Below, one piece after another: positions 38,400 to 47,652 of a stretch of DNA of 64,000 nt (positions are counted from its first letter, which is position 1; each line of letters starts with the position of its first letter). The notes under the pieces were generated by a model that was given only the letters and a program-made list of their open reading frames with translations, made no database searches and had not been told where the DNA came from. Both the position numbers and the translations under genes were made by a program. The DNA is from Chaetoderma sp. LZ-2023a (Eukaryota > Mollusca > Caudofoveata > Chaetodermatida > Chaetodermatidae), in assembly GCA_034401795.1 (NCBI GenBank), contig CM067360.1:124599901-124663900 (forward strand), in the 5' to 3' direction.

Positions 38400-39885
38400 T
38401 ATCCGGATACAATGTGTCATGATATAGATCATCAAATGACTAGAATGACACAGTAGTTCCGGCAACCATCTTGGATTTTCTGAAAATTTCTGTAAATCGG
38501 TTAAAAGACTACTCATTAACCACTTGGCCGATTTTAAGCAAACTCGATTGAAAGGACTCGAGTGGTATGCTTCAGATATTTTTTCGCCCACGATCTTAAA
38601 TTTTCCGAAATGATGGGAAATCGTTTAAAATGCTACTCCTCATTAACTGCTTGGGCAATTTGAACCAGGTTTGGTTGGAATGATCCTATCTATTCAAAAT
38701 TTTAATTGGTCAATTTTCCAGAAATCCTTTAAAACGCTACTACTCCGATATAACTGGCTCAAATTCAGCGAAACTAAGGTGGACTAATTTTAGGCTGGTA
38801 GGCCTCTTCAACACTACAACAAGAATTGTGATTGGTCAATATTTCCGGCAGCCATCCTGGATTTTCTGAAAATTTCTGAAAGTCAGTTAAAAGCCTACTC
38901 CTCATTAACCACTTGACCAATTGCAAGCAAACTCGGTTGGAAGGACACTAGAGTGGTATACTTCAGAATTTGTATACAGAATTTTGATTGGACAATTTTT
39001 CCGGCGCCAATCTTGGATTTTCCGAAAATATCTTGAAATCAGTTAAAAACTTACTACTAATTAACCACAATAGAGTGGTATACTTCAGAACTTATATATA
39101 GAATTTTCATTGATAAATTTTTTGGATGGCCAGCTTCGAATTTTCCGAAAAATGGTGGGAAATCATTTAAAACGCTATCTCATTAACTGCGTGGGCAAAA
39201 AAATAATTTGAAACAGACTTGGCTGGAAGGATACTAGGTTGGTAGGTTTGTGAATTTGTATACAGAATTTTGATTTGTCAAATTTTCCGCCGCCATCTTG
39301 GATTTTCTGAACATTTAGGGAAATCAGTTAAAATGCTATTACTTATTGAACGATAGCAAGCAAACTCATCTGGAAGGACCCTAGAATGGTGTGCTTCAGA
39401 GTTTGTATACAGAATTTTGATTGGTCAATTTGGTCAACGGGCACTTTGAATTTTGTGAAAAATGGCTGGAAATCGTTTAAAACGCTACTCATTAAATGCT
39501 TGTTCTCCCAAAATGACATCTCAGGAACGGCTGTACAGATCAGGCTGAAACTTATTAGATTTAATTTCATCGATCACTAAGTGTGTTTGTTCAAGAGAAC
39601 TTGCTCCATGATAAAACATGATTGTCATGAACCAATCAAAAGTTTGCCTTTGATGGCCACATTGGATTTTTTTATTGGCTGAATGGAACCTAATGTTCAT
39701 TCTGATTGTGTGGTCAGCGTTCATCATTAATTTCCCACTAAATATTGTTTGTACTGAATTCCCAATTATGTATTTTATGTCTTGTTACTGCTGAATTTAA
39801 AGCATTATGTCTGTTCAAATGCTAATGGTTCAAATGTTAATGGGCCAGGTGAGCATTAAGGCCCTTTGGCCTCTTGTTACGATTG
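38400..39885. repeat. irregular tandem block of mollusc type
   Basis: The phrase AGAATTTTGATTGGTCAATT and variants recur near 38695, 38828, 38981, 39100, 39255 and 39412, with GCCATCTTGGATTTTCTGAA between them. It ends in CCAGGTGAGCATTAAGGCCC, the same 3' end type as the block at 57380-62140. Confidence 0.6.
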
Positions 39886-39928
39886 TGTTTGAATAAGCTG
39901 CTATGATCTATCAATCATCAACAACAAA

Positions 39929-40741
39929 ATATCATTCACACGATGATGTCATGCCACAATAATCATTCACACGATGATGTCATACCACAATAATCATTCA
40001 CATGATGATGTCATACCACAATAATCATTCAGACGATGATGTCATACCACAATCATTTACGCGATGATGTCATACCACAATAATCATTGACACGATGATG
40101 TCATACCACAATAATCATTCACGTTGTGATGTCATACCACAATAATCATTCACACAATGATATCATACCACAATCATTTACGCGATGATGTCATACCACA
40201 ATAATCATTCACACGATGATGTCATACCACAAGAATCATTCACACGATGATGTCATACCACAATAATTATTCACGTGATGATGTCATACCACAATAATCA
40301 TTCACACGATGATGTCATACCACAATAATCATTCACGTGATGATGTCATACCACAATAATCATTCACATGATGATGTCATACCACAATAATCATTCACGC
40401 GATGATGTCATACCACAATCATTTACGCGATGATGTCATACCACAATAATCATTCAAGCGATGATGTCATACCACAATAATCATTCACGCGATGATGTCA
40501 TACCACAATAATCATTTACACGATGTCATACCACAATAATCATTCACGCGATGATGTCATACCACAATAATCATTCACGTGATGATGTCATACCACAATC
40601 ATTTACGCGATGATGTCATACCACAATAATCATTCACGCGATGATGTCATACCACAATAATCATTTACACGATGATGTCATACCACAATAATCATTTACA
40701 CGATGATGTCATACCACAATAATCATTCACGCGATGATGTC
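39929..40741 (+). repeat. minisatellite, about 27 copies of a ~31-bp unit
   Basis: Unit of the type GATGATGTCATACCACAATA followed by ATCATTCACAC; some units are 4 bp shorter (CACAATCATTTACG). Variation is concentrated in the CG dinucleotide just before GATGATG (ACG, GCG, GTG, ATG). There are no unique spacers. Confidence 0.93.
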
Positions 40742-40915
40742 TTTCTGTCACGGAAATTGAAGAAAATGACATTGCGTGGAAAAAATGTACTATTTAGGAA
40801 TAAAAAATATGCAAATGATATATTTTTTAATGAATTATACAAAACATCTTTTGGCGTGCATTGTGCCTTGTGTCATTGTTTTCCCCTTTAAGTAACGTGT
40901 ATGTATACACCTGTG

Positions 40916-42564
40916 CAAAAGTTAAGCACCACCCTATTTTTACGCACATGCGAGGGTATATTCATGTGCTATGAAGAAAGCAATAGCATAAACATTTATG
41001 TACCCATCCATCTTAGTGCAAGAGGTAATAATGCAACTAGAGGAATGCTGATTATGATGGTGGGGAAACACTATGTTTTTGTTTGAACTTGAAAACGAGG
41101 CCTGAATATGGTTACGTTGACACAACTGACAACTATTGCCCTACAGTTGACACACGTGGCTAGATTGTCATTAATGGTGTCTGAAAATGAAGTTTAACAT
41201 CTGTGCACGAGTTTGAGACTGTCATTATTAATACCGGGTATATCCACCTTGTGCCTGGATGACGGCCTGGACACGACGTCCCATGCTGGTCACCAACCGA
41301 CTGATACGCCATTGTGGTATTCGTTGCCATTCAAGATGGAGTGCGTCTGTTAATTCCTGTAGGTTCTGCACAGGAGGATCCCTCCTTCTCACCATGTTTC
41401 CCAGAATGTCCCAGATATGCTCAATAGGGTTCATGTCAGGGCTCCTTGCTGGCCATGGTAGGGTTTCGATGGCATTCTGGCGGAGGTATTCATGCACAGC
41501 TCTAGCACGATGTGGTCGGGCGTTGTCATCCATGAATATAGGGTGGGTTCCAGGTGCATGATTTACAAAATGAGGGACCACAACTCTATCCAGTATGGAA
41601 TCTTGATATCTTTGTCCATTTAGTGTTCCAGGTACAGTCAACAGATCCAGCTTACAATCAAATGAGATGCACCCCCATATCATAACGGAACCTCCACCAA
41701 ATGGAACTTCTTCCATGATGTTACGTTGGTCGTACGCCGTGCGTCTGGACCTCCATACACGAGTTCGACCATCTGTGGCATGAAGCAGGAACCGACTTTC
41801 ATCGGACCAGTGTACCCGTCTCCAGGATCTCATGTTCCAGTGTCTTCTTTCGTTGCACCACCTCAGACGCTCCTCTTTGTGGTGTGCAGTGAGGAGAGGA
41901 CGTCTGACAGGTCTCCCAGTTTTCATGCCAGCAGCATACAGTCTCCTTTTGACGGTAGACATTGACACTCTATTGCGCGTTTCCCATTGCTGGCTGAGCA
42001 CTCTGCTGTTGGTGAATGGAGATCTCCTAACAAGGCGTACTAGGGCTCGATCATCACGGGCAGTAGTCTTCTTCGGTCTTCCAGATCTAGGCCTGTCCTT
42101 CACCTCGTTAGTTTGCCCATGTTTTGCAATCAAACGACTGATTACAGTATGGTTAATGTTCAGCTGTCTGCCAATCTCTCTGCATGACATACCAGTGGTA
42201 TGCATGCCTATGATTTGCCATTTCACACGATCACTTAACCTTCGTCTTGCCATAGCGGTTCACAATCAAGAGCTAATTCTCTCTGTACAAATAAACCACG
42301 GTCATGAACACAAAATTCCTAATCTTGTCGCCTAAATCTGTATGTAATGTTCTACACCTCAAACTGGACTTTTACATAACTGAACACGTGTGCTGTTTCC
42401 CGCCACGTACGGACATCAAGCGGCGTGAAGTCATGCATGCATGTGCATTTCGTACTTGGAATTATGTCAGCTAATGCGGGGACAAAAAGTATGGCAGCCT
42501 AGTTGTACCATCATGTTTCTACGTTCTATTGTTTTTGCTGGTGCTTAACTTTTGCACAGGTGTA
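40916..42564 (-). mobile_element. Tc1-like DNA transposon 1 (1649 bp)
   Basis: 26-bp inverted repeats (40916-40941; 42539-42564; begin TACACCTGTGCAAAAGTTAA) flanked by TA on both sides (40914-40915; 42565-42566). One intact transposase on the - strand. It sits in a host intron between the minisatellite and an R1 copy. Confidence 0.93.
41228..42253 (-). CDS. Tc1-like transposase 1 (341 aa), DD34E
   Basis: Cut-and-paste transposase. N-terminal paired-like helix-turn-helix DNA-binding region (MARRRLSDRVKWQIIGMHTT.. ISRLIAKHG), a second HTH region, a GRPKK basic (AT-hook-like) stretch, then the catalytic domain: first Asp in HWSDESRF, second in FMDDNARPH, Glu in NPIEH with 34 residues between the second Asp and the Glu. 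GGGSVMIWGC is the glycine-rich box. Full family length (~340 aa) with no stop, so potentially active. The start Met is the first and natural one. Confidence 0.92.
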   Translation of the reverse strand: MARRRLSDRVKWQIIGMHTTGMSCREIGRQLNINHTVISRLIAKHGQTNEVKDRPRSGRPKKTTARDDRALVRLVRRSPFTNSRVLSQQWETRNRVSMSTVKRRLYAAGMKTGRPVRRPLLTAHHKEERLRWCNERRHWNMRSWRRVHWSDESRFLLHATDGRTRVWRSRRTAYDQRNIMEEVPFGGGSVMIWGCISFDCKLDLLTVPGTLNGQRYQDSILDRVVVPHFVNHAPGTHPIFMDDNARPHRARAVHEYLRQNAIETLPWPARSPDMNPIEHIWDILGNMVRRRDPPVQNLQELTDALHLEWQRIPQWRISRLVTSMGRRVQAVIQAQGGYTRY

Positions 42565-42659
42565 TACATGTAGATGACCTGCGACTTATTTCACAAAGAG
42601 TACTTAAGTACACTAGTGTACTTAAGTATGGCGTAAATGTCAAATGCGTCATTCTGATT

Positions 42660-43095
42660 GGTCTTTGATGTTTAACGGATTAATACAAGTGGACCCCAAG
42701 GTTGGTTTTTTTAAAGACAATTCACATTTCCAGAGTGCCCACCTATCATATGACGTCATAATGAACTGCGTTATGTGTAGAATCACATCATAATGAATGA
42801 CGTCGATAAGTACGTCACGAACGCATATATGAAGATGGTCTATGTGTTGTTGTACAAATTGTTTGCTTTTACTATTTAATAAATACTCTAGTGAATATTT
42901 TGAAACTAATTTGATTGGGCGCTGTTGCTGCCATAGGCAGCAACAGCACCCAGTCAAATTAGTTACAAAATATTCAACATCTTCCCTGTATAGTTTTCAG
43001 GAAATTGATAGCTAGGGCATTCGGGGATCGATCAATCCCAACACGGCGAGATGTGGGTGGAGCTTAGCTAGTGATGGGCGGCACATAGCTAAAAA
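42660..43095 (+). repeat. R1 hairpin-bearing repeat, near full length
   Basis: Hairpin core 42891-42980 (GAATATTTTGAAACTAATTT / CAAATTAGTTACAAAATATT, loop GCTGCCATAGGCAGC itself self-complementary). 5' part with CATATGACGTCATAATGAAC, 3' part with GATCGATCAATCCCAACACG and GGGTGGAGCTTAGCTA. Very similar to 54610-55010, so these define the family. Confidence 0.75.
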
Positions 43096-43109
43096 TGGAA
43101 AGATCAATT

Positions 43110-43350
43110 AGTTTTAACCTTTCAAACTCTCAAGCTGGCGAAAAAACAGCCTCTGAAGTGCTTTTGAGAAATTCCTATTTGCAGACCAAGACAAGACTAT
43201 TTTTGAAAACTTATCATGGGAATGACTGGCTCGATAACCGAGCCAGTCATTCCAGTGATAAATTTTCAAAAATAATCGCTTGGTCTGCAAATGGAAACCA
43301 CTATGAGAAAGTTTTAATTTTCTTGAACATATTTGAGGTTTAAAGGGTTA
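43110..43350. repeat. R2 foldback element, well preserved
   Basis: TTTGCAGACCAAGACAAGAC on the left is mirrored by the TCGCTTGGTCTGCAAATGG right end. The centre GACTGGCTCGATAACCGAGC continues into CAGTC, a near-perfect palindrome. Arms about 60 bp. Confidence 0.75.
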
Positions 43351-43369
43351 ATACAAGTAGTTTTGATGA

Positions 43370-43612
43370 CCCACTTTAACCCTTTAATGGTCACGTCTTT
43401 GTCAAAATTATATCAGTGTTTGCTTAGTGAATATCCATTTACAGGACAAGAGAAGACTAATTTTGAAAATTTACCACTGATATTACTAGCTCGGCTAGTC
43501 ATTCCAGTGGTCAATTTTCAAAAATTATCTTCCCTTTGCCAGTACGTACATGAACATTTCTTAAGACCACTGTGCAGTGGTCAGTTTTGGCTGGCTTGAC
43601 CATTATAGGGTT
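43370..43612. repeat. R2 foldback element
   Basis: Left CAGGACAAGAGAAGACTAAT, right CAAAAATTATCTTCCCTTTG. Outer ends AACCCTTTAATGGTCA and TTGACCATTATAGGGTTAAT are also inverted repeats, giving the likely true ends of R2. Confidence 0.75.
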
Positions 43613-43799
43613 AATGATGTAGCTTCCTTAAGCCTCAAACGATATGGTGTCTGTATAGACACTGGCCTGTGTTATACACATACGCTTTACCTTTATCTAA
43701 TATTCTCCTATCAAAGGTGCACATTGCATCACATTCTATTCTCAGGTAAACTGCCAATGCTTAGTTCATTTATATGCTCCACCAATCCCTAGTTAAGCT

Positions 43800-44160
43800 C
43801 GACCCATGCGTTGCCCGTGTTGGGATTGATCGATCCCTGAATCGCCTGCCTATCAATTTCCAGAGAACTATACAGGTAAGCTTTTGAATATTTTGAAAGT
43901 AATTTGACTTGGTGCGTTTACTGCGTATGGCAGTAACAGCGCCCAGTCAAATTACTTTCAAAATATTCAACAGAATGTTTATTAAATAGTAAGGAAATAC
44001 AAGTCGTACAGTAATGCTTAGTCCGTCTGCAATTATGCATTCATGACGAACTTAGCTACATCATTCATAACATCAATGATTATGTCGTCACTCTACACAT
44101 CAGGTAGTTGATTATGACATCATATGATGGATGGATAAACTGGAAAGGTCCATTATGCAT
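43800..44160 (-). repeat. R1 hairpin-bearing repeat, inverted copy
   Basis: Same elements in reverse order: GTGTTGGGATTGATCGATCC at 43830, core 43886-43975 (GAATATTTTGAAAGTAATTT / CAAATTACTTTCAAAATATT), then the ATATGATGGATGGATAAACT end. Confidence 0.75.
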
Positions 44161-44192
44161 GTGTTTGAATGTCTTCTCATCTTTTGAAACAG

Positions 44193-44289
44193 ATTGAAGA
44201 TTGAGAACAATGAATTACTGAAGCAGAAAGAGGAAGATGAACAGATGATCAGGCTGCTAGAAATGCAAAAAGCTGTCTTTGCTAAAACT
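44193..44289 (+). CDS. host coiled-coil gene, exon 11
   Basis: Acceptor ..ATCTTTTGAAACAG, donor GTATGT. One base completes the split Arg from exon 10, then 32 codons from LKIENNELLKQKEEDEQMIR to AVFAKT; exits at phase 0. A 194-bp inverted-repeat element starts 29 bp after the donor. Confidence 0.8.
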
Positions 44290-44317
44290 GTATGTCTATA
44301 GAAAATGGTTGATGTCT

Positions 44318-44511
44318 AATGAATTGTTCACACACCATGACACCCATCCTCTCCACGACCAACTTCACCATTTTTGGGGCTTAGGCGGTATAAGCAGGAT
44401 TTGAACCCATGACCTTTAGTTTATGAGTCGCTCTCATTACTGCCAGACCATGGGTGGCTGATGAGCCCTAAAAAGGAGTGGATGTGTCGAATGGTGTGTG
44501 AATAATTCATT
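44318..44511 (-). repeat. inverted-repeat element with tRNA-Met-like core
   Basis: Ends AATGAATTGTTCACACACCA and (complement of the right end) AATGAATTATTCACACACCA, with further imperfect pairing inward (GACACCCATCCTC). On the - strand, about 44375-44455, a tRNA-like stretch: TGGTCTGGCAGTAA (A-box-like), CTCATAAACT (CAT anticodon in a loop as in tRNA-Met) and GGGTTCAAATCC (perfect B box). It lacks a proper acceptor stem, so it is a tRNA-derived repeat rather than a gene. Confidence 0.65.
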
Positions 44512-44574
44512 GAACACTATTCCATAATACTTCATAATTACCTAATATGATTTATGTGTGTGAACCTCCAGCCA

Positions 44575-44703
44575 ACCCTGTATTGACAGTTTAATGGTCA
44601 AGTTGGCTAAACACTTCAACAGTGGTCCTGAAAAATTTTCATTTACAGATCAAGGCTGAGGGACAGGTAATTTTACAAATTTGCCATTGGCATGGCTGGC
44701 TAT
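44575..44703. repeat. R2 left part, adjoining element C
   Basis: Begins TTTAATGGTCAAGTTGGCTA, then TCATTTACAGATCAAGGCTG and CATTGGCATGGCTGGCTA, breaking off at the left end of element C. I do not see the missing right part beyond C. Confidence 0.5.
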
Positions 44704-44720
44704 TTTCACATCATGAGAAC

Positions 44721-44890
44721 ATACTTACCTCCCTAACACTCTTGATATACTAGTATATCGGCTCTAAATTCAATAATATTCAGAATTATAAAAAGTTAGG
44801 TGCCCCTAATGGGCAGGTGGAAGTACACAGTCATGCACATGACAAACACCACCCTCTGCGCATGCGCACACCGGTACTTCCGTTTTCTAA
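44721..44890 (+). repeat. element C left inverted terminal repeat (interrupted)
   Basis: Complement of about 53403-53572; the last bases (TATTGGC) lie beyond the Tc1 element at 46595-46601. Palindrome GCGCATGCGC at 44858-44867. Confidence 0.88.
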
Positions 44891-44892
44891 TA

Positions 44893-46592
44893 TACACATC
44901 AAAAAAAGTAAGTTCCCCCCTAAATATGGGCTAATATTTTCCAAACTATACAACCGAGTGTAATGAAATTTTTCACAGATCATCAATATGACTATAAGAA
45001 CAATCTCTGCAAATGATTACAGTGTATGACGTGTTACGCCTGCATAAGCATGCATTGAATGAAAATTTGCCCAATTTAAAAAATTTGAATACAGATTTTA
45101 TTCAAAAACAAGAAAATCATAACAACAGCTAGAGTGCAAGATACAGATCTTGCGGGTAACAATATTCACTATACATTAATTTCATATCGGGTAAAGCATA
45201 ATAAAGATTTCATTAGAAAATTTCAAATCTGTTAAATCTCAACAAAGATACAACTAATGACTTGACCACAGTTAATAACGCGTGTATCCACCATTATTCG
45301 CTATCACGTTGCGACACCGTGCTCTCATGCTGTTGATGAGACGGGTGATCCTCTGTTGTGGGATCGCCACCCACTCTTCATGTAGCATCTGATGGAGGTC
45401 GCCGAGGACGGTGTCGTCAGTAACTCTCCGGTACACAGCTCTCTTTAGCTGGTCCCACAGATGTTCAATGGGATTCAGATCTGGCGAGTTAGCTGGCCAC
45501 GGGATCCTCTCGATGCCATGGTTTGTCAGAAAGTCATTTACAATTATTGCCCGGTGCGGACGCGCATTATCATCCATGAACTTGAATTCATCCCCTATTG
45601 CAGCAGCATACGGCAGTACATGTGGCTCAAGGACCTCGGCGATATAGCGCACAGCATTAATGTTACCATTGATTGGTATAAGTTCTGTCTTTCTTCTAGC
45701 GCTGATACCTGCCCAAACCATAACGCTTCCTCCGCCGAATGCTGTGGTTGGCTGTACACAGGACACAGTATACTGTTCACCAGGGCGACGCCAAACCCGC
45801 GACCTTCCGTCAATGTGATGAAGAGTAGCGCGTGTCTCGTCACTAAACATGACATTTGACCACTGTTGCCTTGTCCAACCTTCGTGGTCTCGTGCCCACT
45901 CAAGCCGGGCTTGTTTGTGTCTCAATGAGAGGGCTGGCCTCTTAATCATGCGTCGAGCATGCAGCCCAGCGGCGTGAAGACGGTTTCTAACAGTCTGGTC
46001 ACTGCATCTTCTGGCTCCAGCTCCAGCAGCTGCATGTAGCCGATCATTGATGGCGCGTGCTGTGGACGTTCTGCTACGGCGTGCTGTATTTGCTACAAAA
46101 CGATTTTGGCGTGGAGTGGTAACAGTGGGCCTTCCACTTCTCTGCCGGTCATTCACATCACCATACTGTTGGAACTTTTGCCGTAACTTCCTGATGGCAT
46201 TTGGGCTAACACCCATTCTACGCGCAATTTGCTTCACAGCGAAATTGGCCTCCAAAAGGCCAATGGCAATTGCCCTATTCTGGTTGGACAAACGTGGCAT
46301 TATCAAATTACAGAACTCTGATCGCGCTAACATGTGTCTTTGCACAACTAGTGACAAAATCAGTGATATTCCTCTAGCAATGATCATGTCTAATTTCAGA
46401 ATTTTTGAAATGGATCAAAATGTCATTTAGTGCGCGCTAGAACAGGCACGACTGACTTTCTGCGGGAATCGATTTCACATATCAGTGCTATAGTCGCGGC
46501 GATCACCTGTGCAAAATTTCATTACAAATAGATACATACTTTAGAAAATATAGGCCCATATTTATGGGGGAACTTACTTTTTTTGATGTGTA
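44893..46592 (-). mobile_element. Tc1-like DNA transposon 2 (1700 bp) inside element C
   Basis: 39-bp inverted repeats with one mismatch (44893-44931; 46554-46592; begin TACACATCAAAAAAAGTAAG), flanked by TA (44891-44892; 46593-46594). Removal restores TTCTAA-TA-TATTGGC, close to the right terminal repeat of C. Unrelated in its ends to the Tc1 element at 40916. Confidence 0.94.
45272..46300 (-). CDS. Tc1-like transposase 2 (342 aa), DD34E
   Basis: Start chosen at the Met of MPRLSNQNRAIAIGLLEANF; the frame is open 29 codons further upstream but that part is hydrophobic and non-conserved. N-terminal HTH (VKQIARRMGVSPNAIRKL), GRPTVTTPRQ hinge, second HTH, then catalytic Asp in MFSDETRA, Asp in FMDDNARPH and Glu in NPIEH, 34 residues apart. 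GGGSVMVWAG glycine box. Family-typical length with no stop or frameshift: potentially active. Confidence 0.92.
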   Translation of the reverse strand: MPRLSNQNRAIAIGLLEANFAVKQIARRMGVSPNAIRKLRQKFQQYGDVNDRQRSGRPTVTTPRQNRFVANTARRSRTSTARAINDRLHAAAGAGARRCSDQTVRNRLHAAGLHARRMIKRPALSLRHKQARLEWARDHEGWTRQQWSNVMFSDETRATLHHIDGRSRVWRRPGEQYTVSCVQPTTAFGGGSVMVWAGISARRKTELIPINGNINAVRYIAEVLEPHVLPYAAAIGDEFKFMDDNARPHRAIIVNDFLTNHGIERIPWPANSPDLNPIEHLWDQLKRAVYRRVTDDTVLGDLHQMLHEEWVAIPQQRITRLINSMRARCRNVIANNGGYTRY

Positions 46593-46674
46593 TATATTGG
46601 CTGGAAGCAACTGGTGGAAATTCCTCACAGGCGCTTTTCTGAATTCATAAGAGAACAATACATCCAAATCTATC

Positions 46675-46722
46675 ATGGCTGATGCGAAAATGTCAGAGGA
46701 GCCCTCCTCGTCATCATCCAAG
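46675..46722 (+). CDS. element C ORF1, proposed first coding exon
   Basis: Sixteen codons from ATG (MADAKMSEEPSSSSSK) ending ..TCCAAG before GTGACA, phase 0; the context ATCATGG is a good start. The proposed acceptor ..TATCCGTCTTTTCAG ends at 47652 and exon 2 begins with AAG TGT in phase 0. Intron 930 bp. Confidence 0.6.
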
Positions 46723-47652
46723 GTGACATTGTTCCTGGCTTTTATTTGAGACTTGTAACTTTCGTGTGTTACCGGTTTTCGTCGCGGCCGTTTTCGGCGG
46801 TACCGCGTTTTCAGGCGCTTGGAATCCTTGTAAATTTTTTCCCAGCGCCTAGGGCTATTAATCTCTTGTGTTTTATGCTTACAGGTTTGTCTTGTGCCTA
46901 TACAAGGATGCCTGGTCTTTTCTAGAGCGTGGTTCACGTCCCAGGGTGACTTATCAGCGTGATATGTCTACGGGTTGGAGATATAATAAATTAATAAATA
47001 AAATATCTCCTTCCTTTTGTCTCATCCCCCTCATCAGTTCTTCTGGAGGAGGAGTCTCGGCGGATGGAGGGACGTGTTTTCCTACACAAGAGGATGGTTG
47101 CCTGTGCTCAGGCTAAGGGAGTTATTAATTATGGCGCATAGTTATTTGAAAATAATTACAATTTCTGCTGCCGTTTGCTATTGCACTATTTTCTCTCTTG
47201 CGTGTGCATGGGTCCTCGAGTATATATAGTTTAATATTATATTACTCGAGAGCTGAGTGTCTGTAAGATCTAGATATTTCTTGCATTAATCTGACGTCCC
47301 CTCTCCTTGAAGGAGCTTTTGCATGGAGGTTTGATGTCATAATCAACCAGAGTTTCTCTTTCCTTGATGTCATAATCTTAGTTTGGAGAAGTCTGTGATG
47401 TGTTCATCCCCTGTTTATTAAGAGGTGTAGAGAGATATCTAGATAGTCATGTTCTTTCTCTCTCTCTCTTAATCTAAAAAGAGTGGGGTTCTGGTTGTAT
47501 TTGGAGTTATTAACTAGAGAAGTCGCCTGTCCCGTCAGGGTGGTCGTAATAGTGGATGTCTTCTCTCGTGGTTGTTTTGGTTTCTTCTTAAAAGATCCAT
47601 TATCAAGGCTTTGAGACTGTCATACTCATTGTCTTCGTATCCGTCTTTTCAG
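46723..47652 (+). other. element C proposed leader intron
   Basis: 930 bp without domain-bearing frames. It contains GATGTCATAATCAACC (about 47332), matching the target into which A1 integrated in element B's intron. The - strand frame at 46503-46937 crosses into the Tc1 end and is not considered a gene. Confidence 0.5.

Larger units (their letters stand above)
38147..44192. other. intron between exons 10 and 11 (6 kb)
   Basis: In order: a block of 120-160-bp repeat units (about 38400-39885), a 27-copy minisatellite (39929-40741), a Tc1-like element (40916-42564), an R1 copy (42660-43095), two R2 copies (43110-43612) and an inverted R1 copy (43800-44160). Unassigned: 38147-38400 and 43613-43800, where I see nothing. 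Confidence 0.7.

Noticed and set aside
39929-40741. CRISPR-like array
   Set aside because: Units are contiguous and nearly identical without unique spacers, in a eukaryotic intron: a minisatellite.
44648-44665. Possible 18-nt micro-exon between TTTACAG and GTAATT
   Set aside because: It lies inside an R2 copy whose other members have the same TTTACAG word; no need for it in the exon chain, which is already in phase.
46503-46937. 144-codon - strand frame near the left part of element C
   Set aside because: It spans the Tc1 end, the C leader and its first exon on the opposite strand; basic low-complexity product, likely chance.
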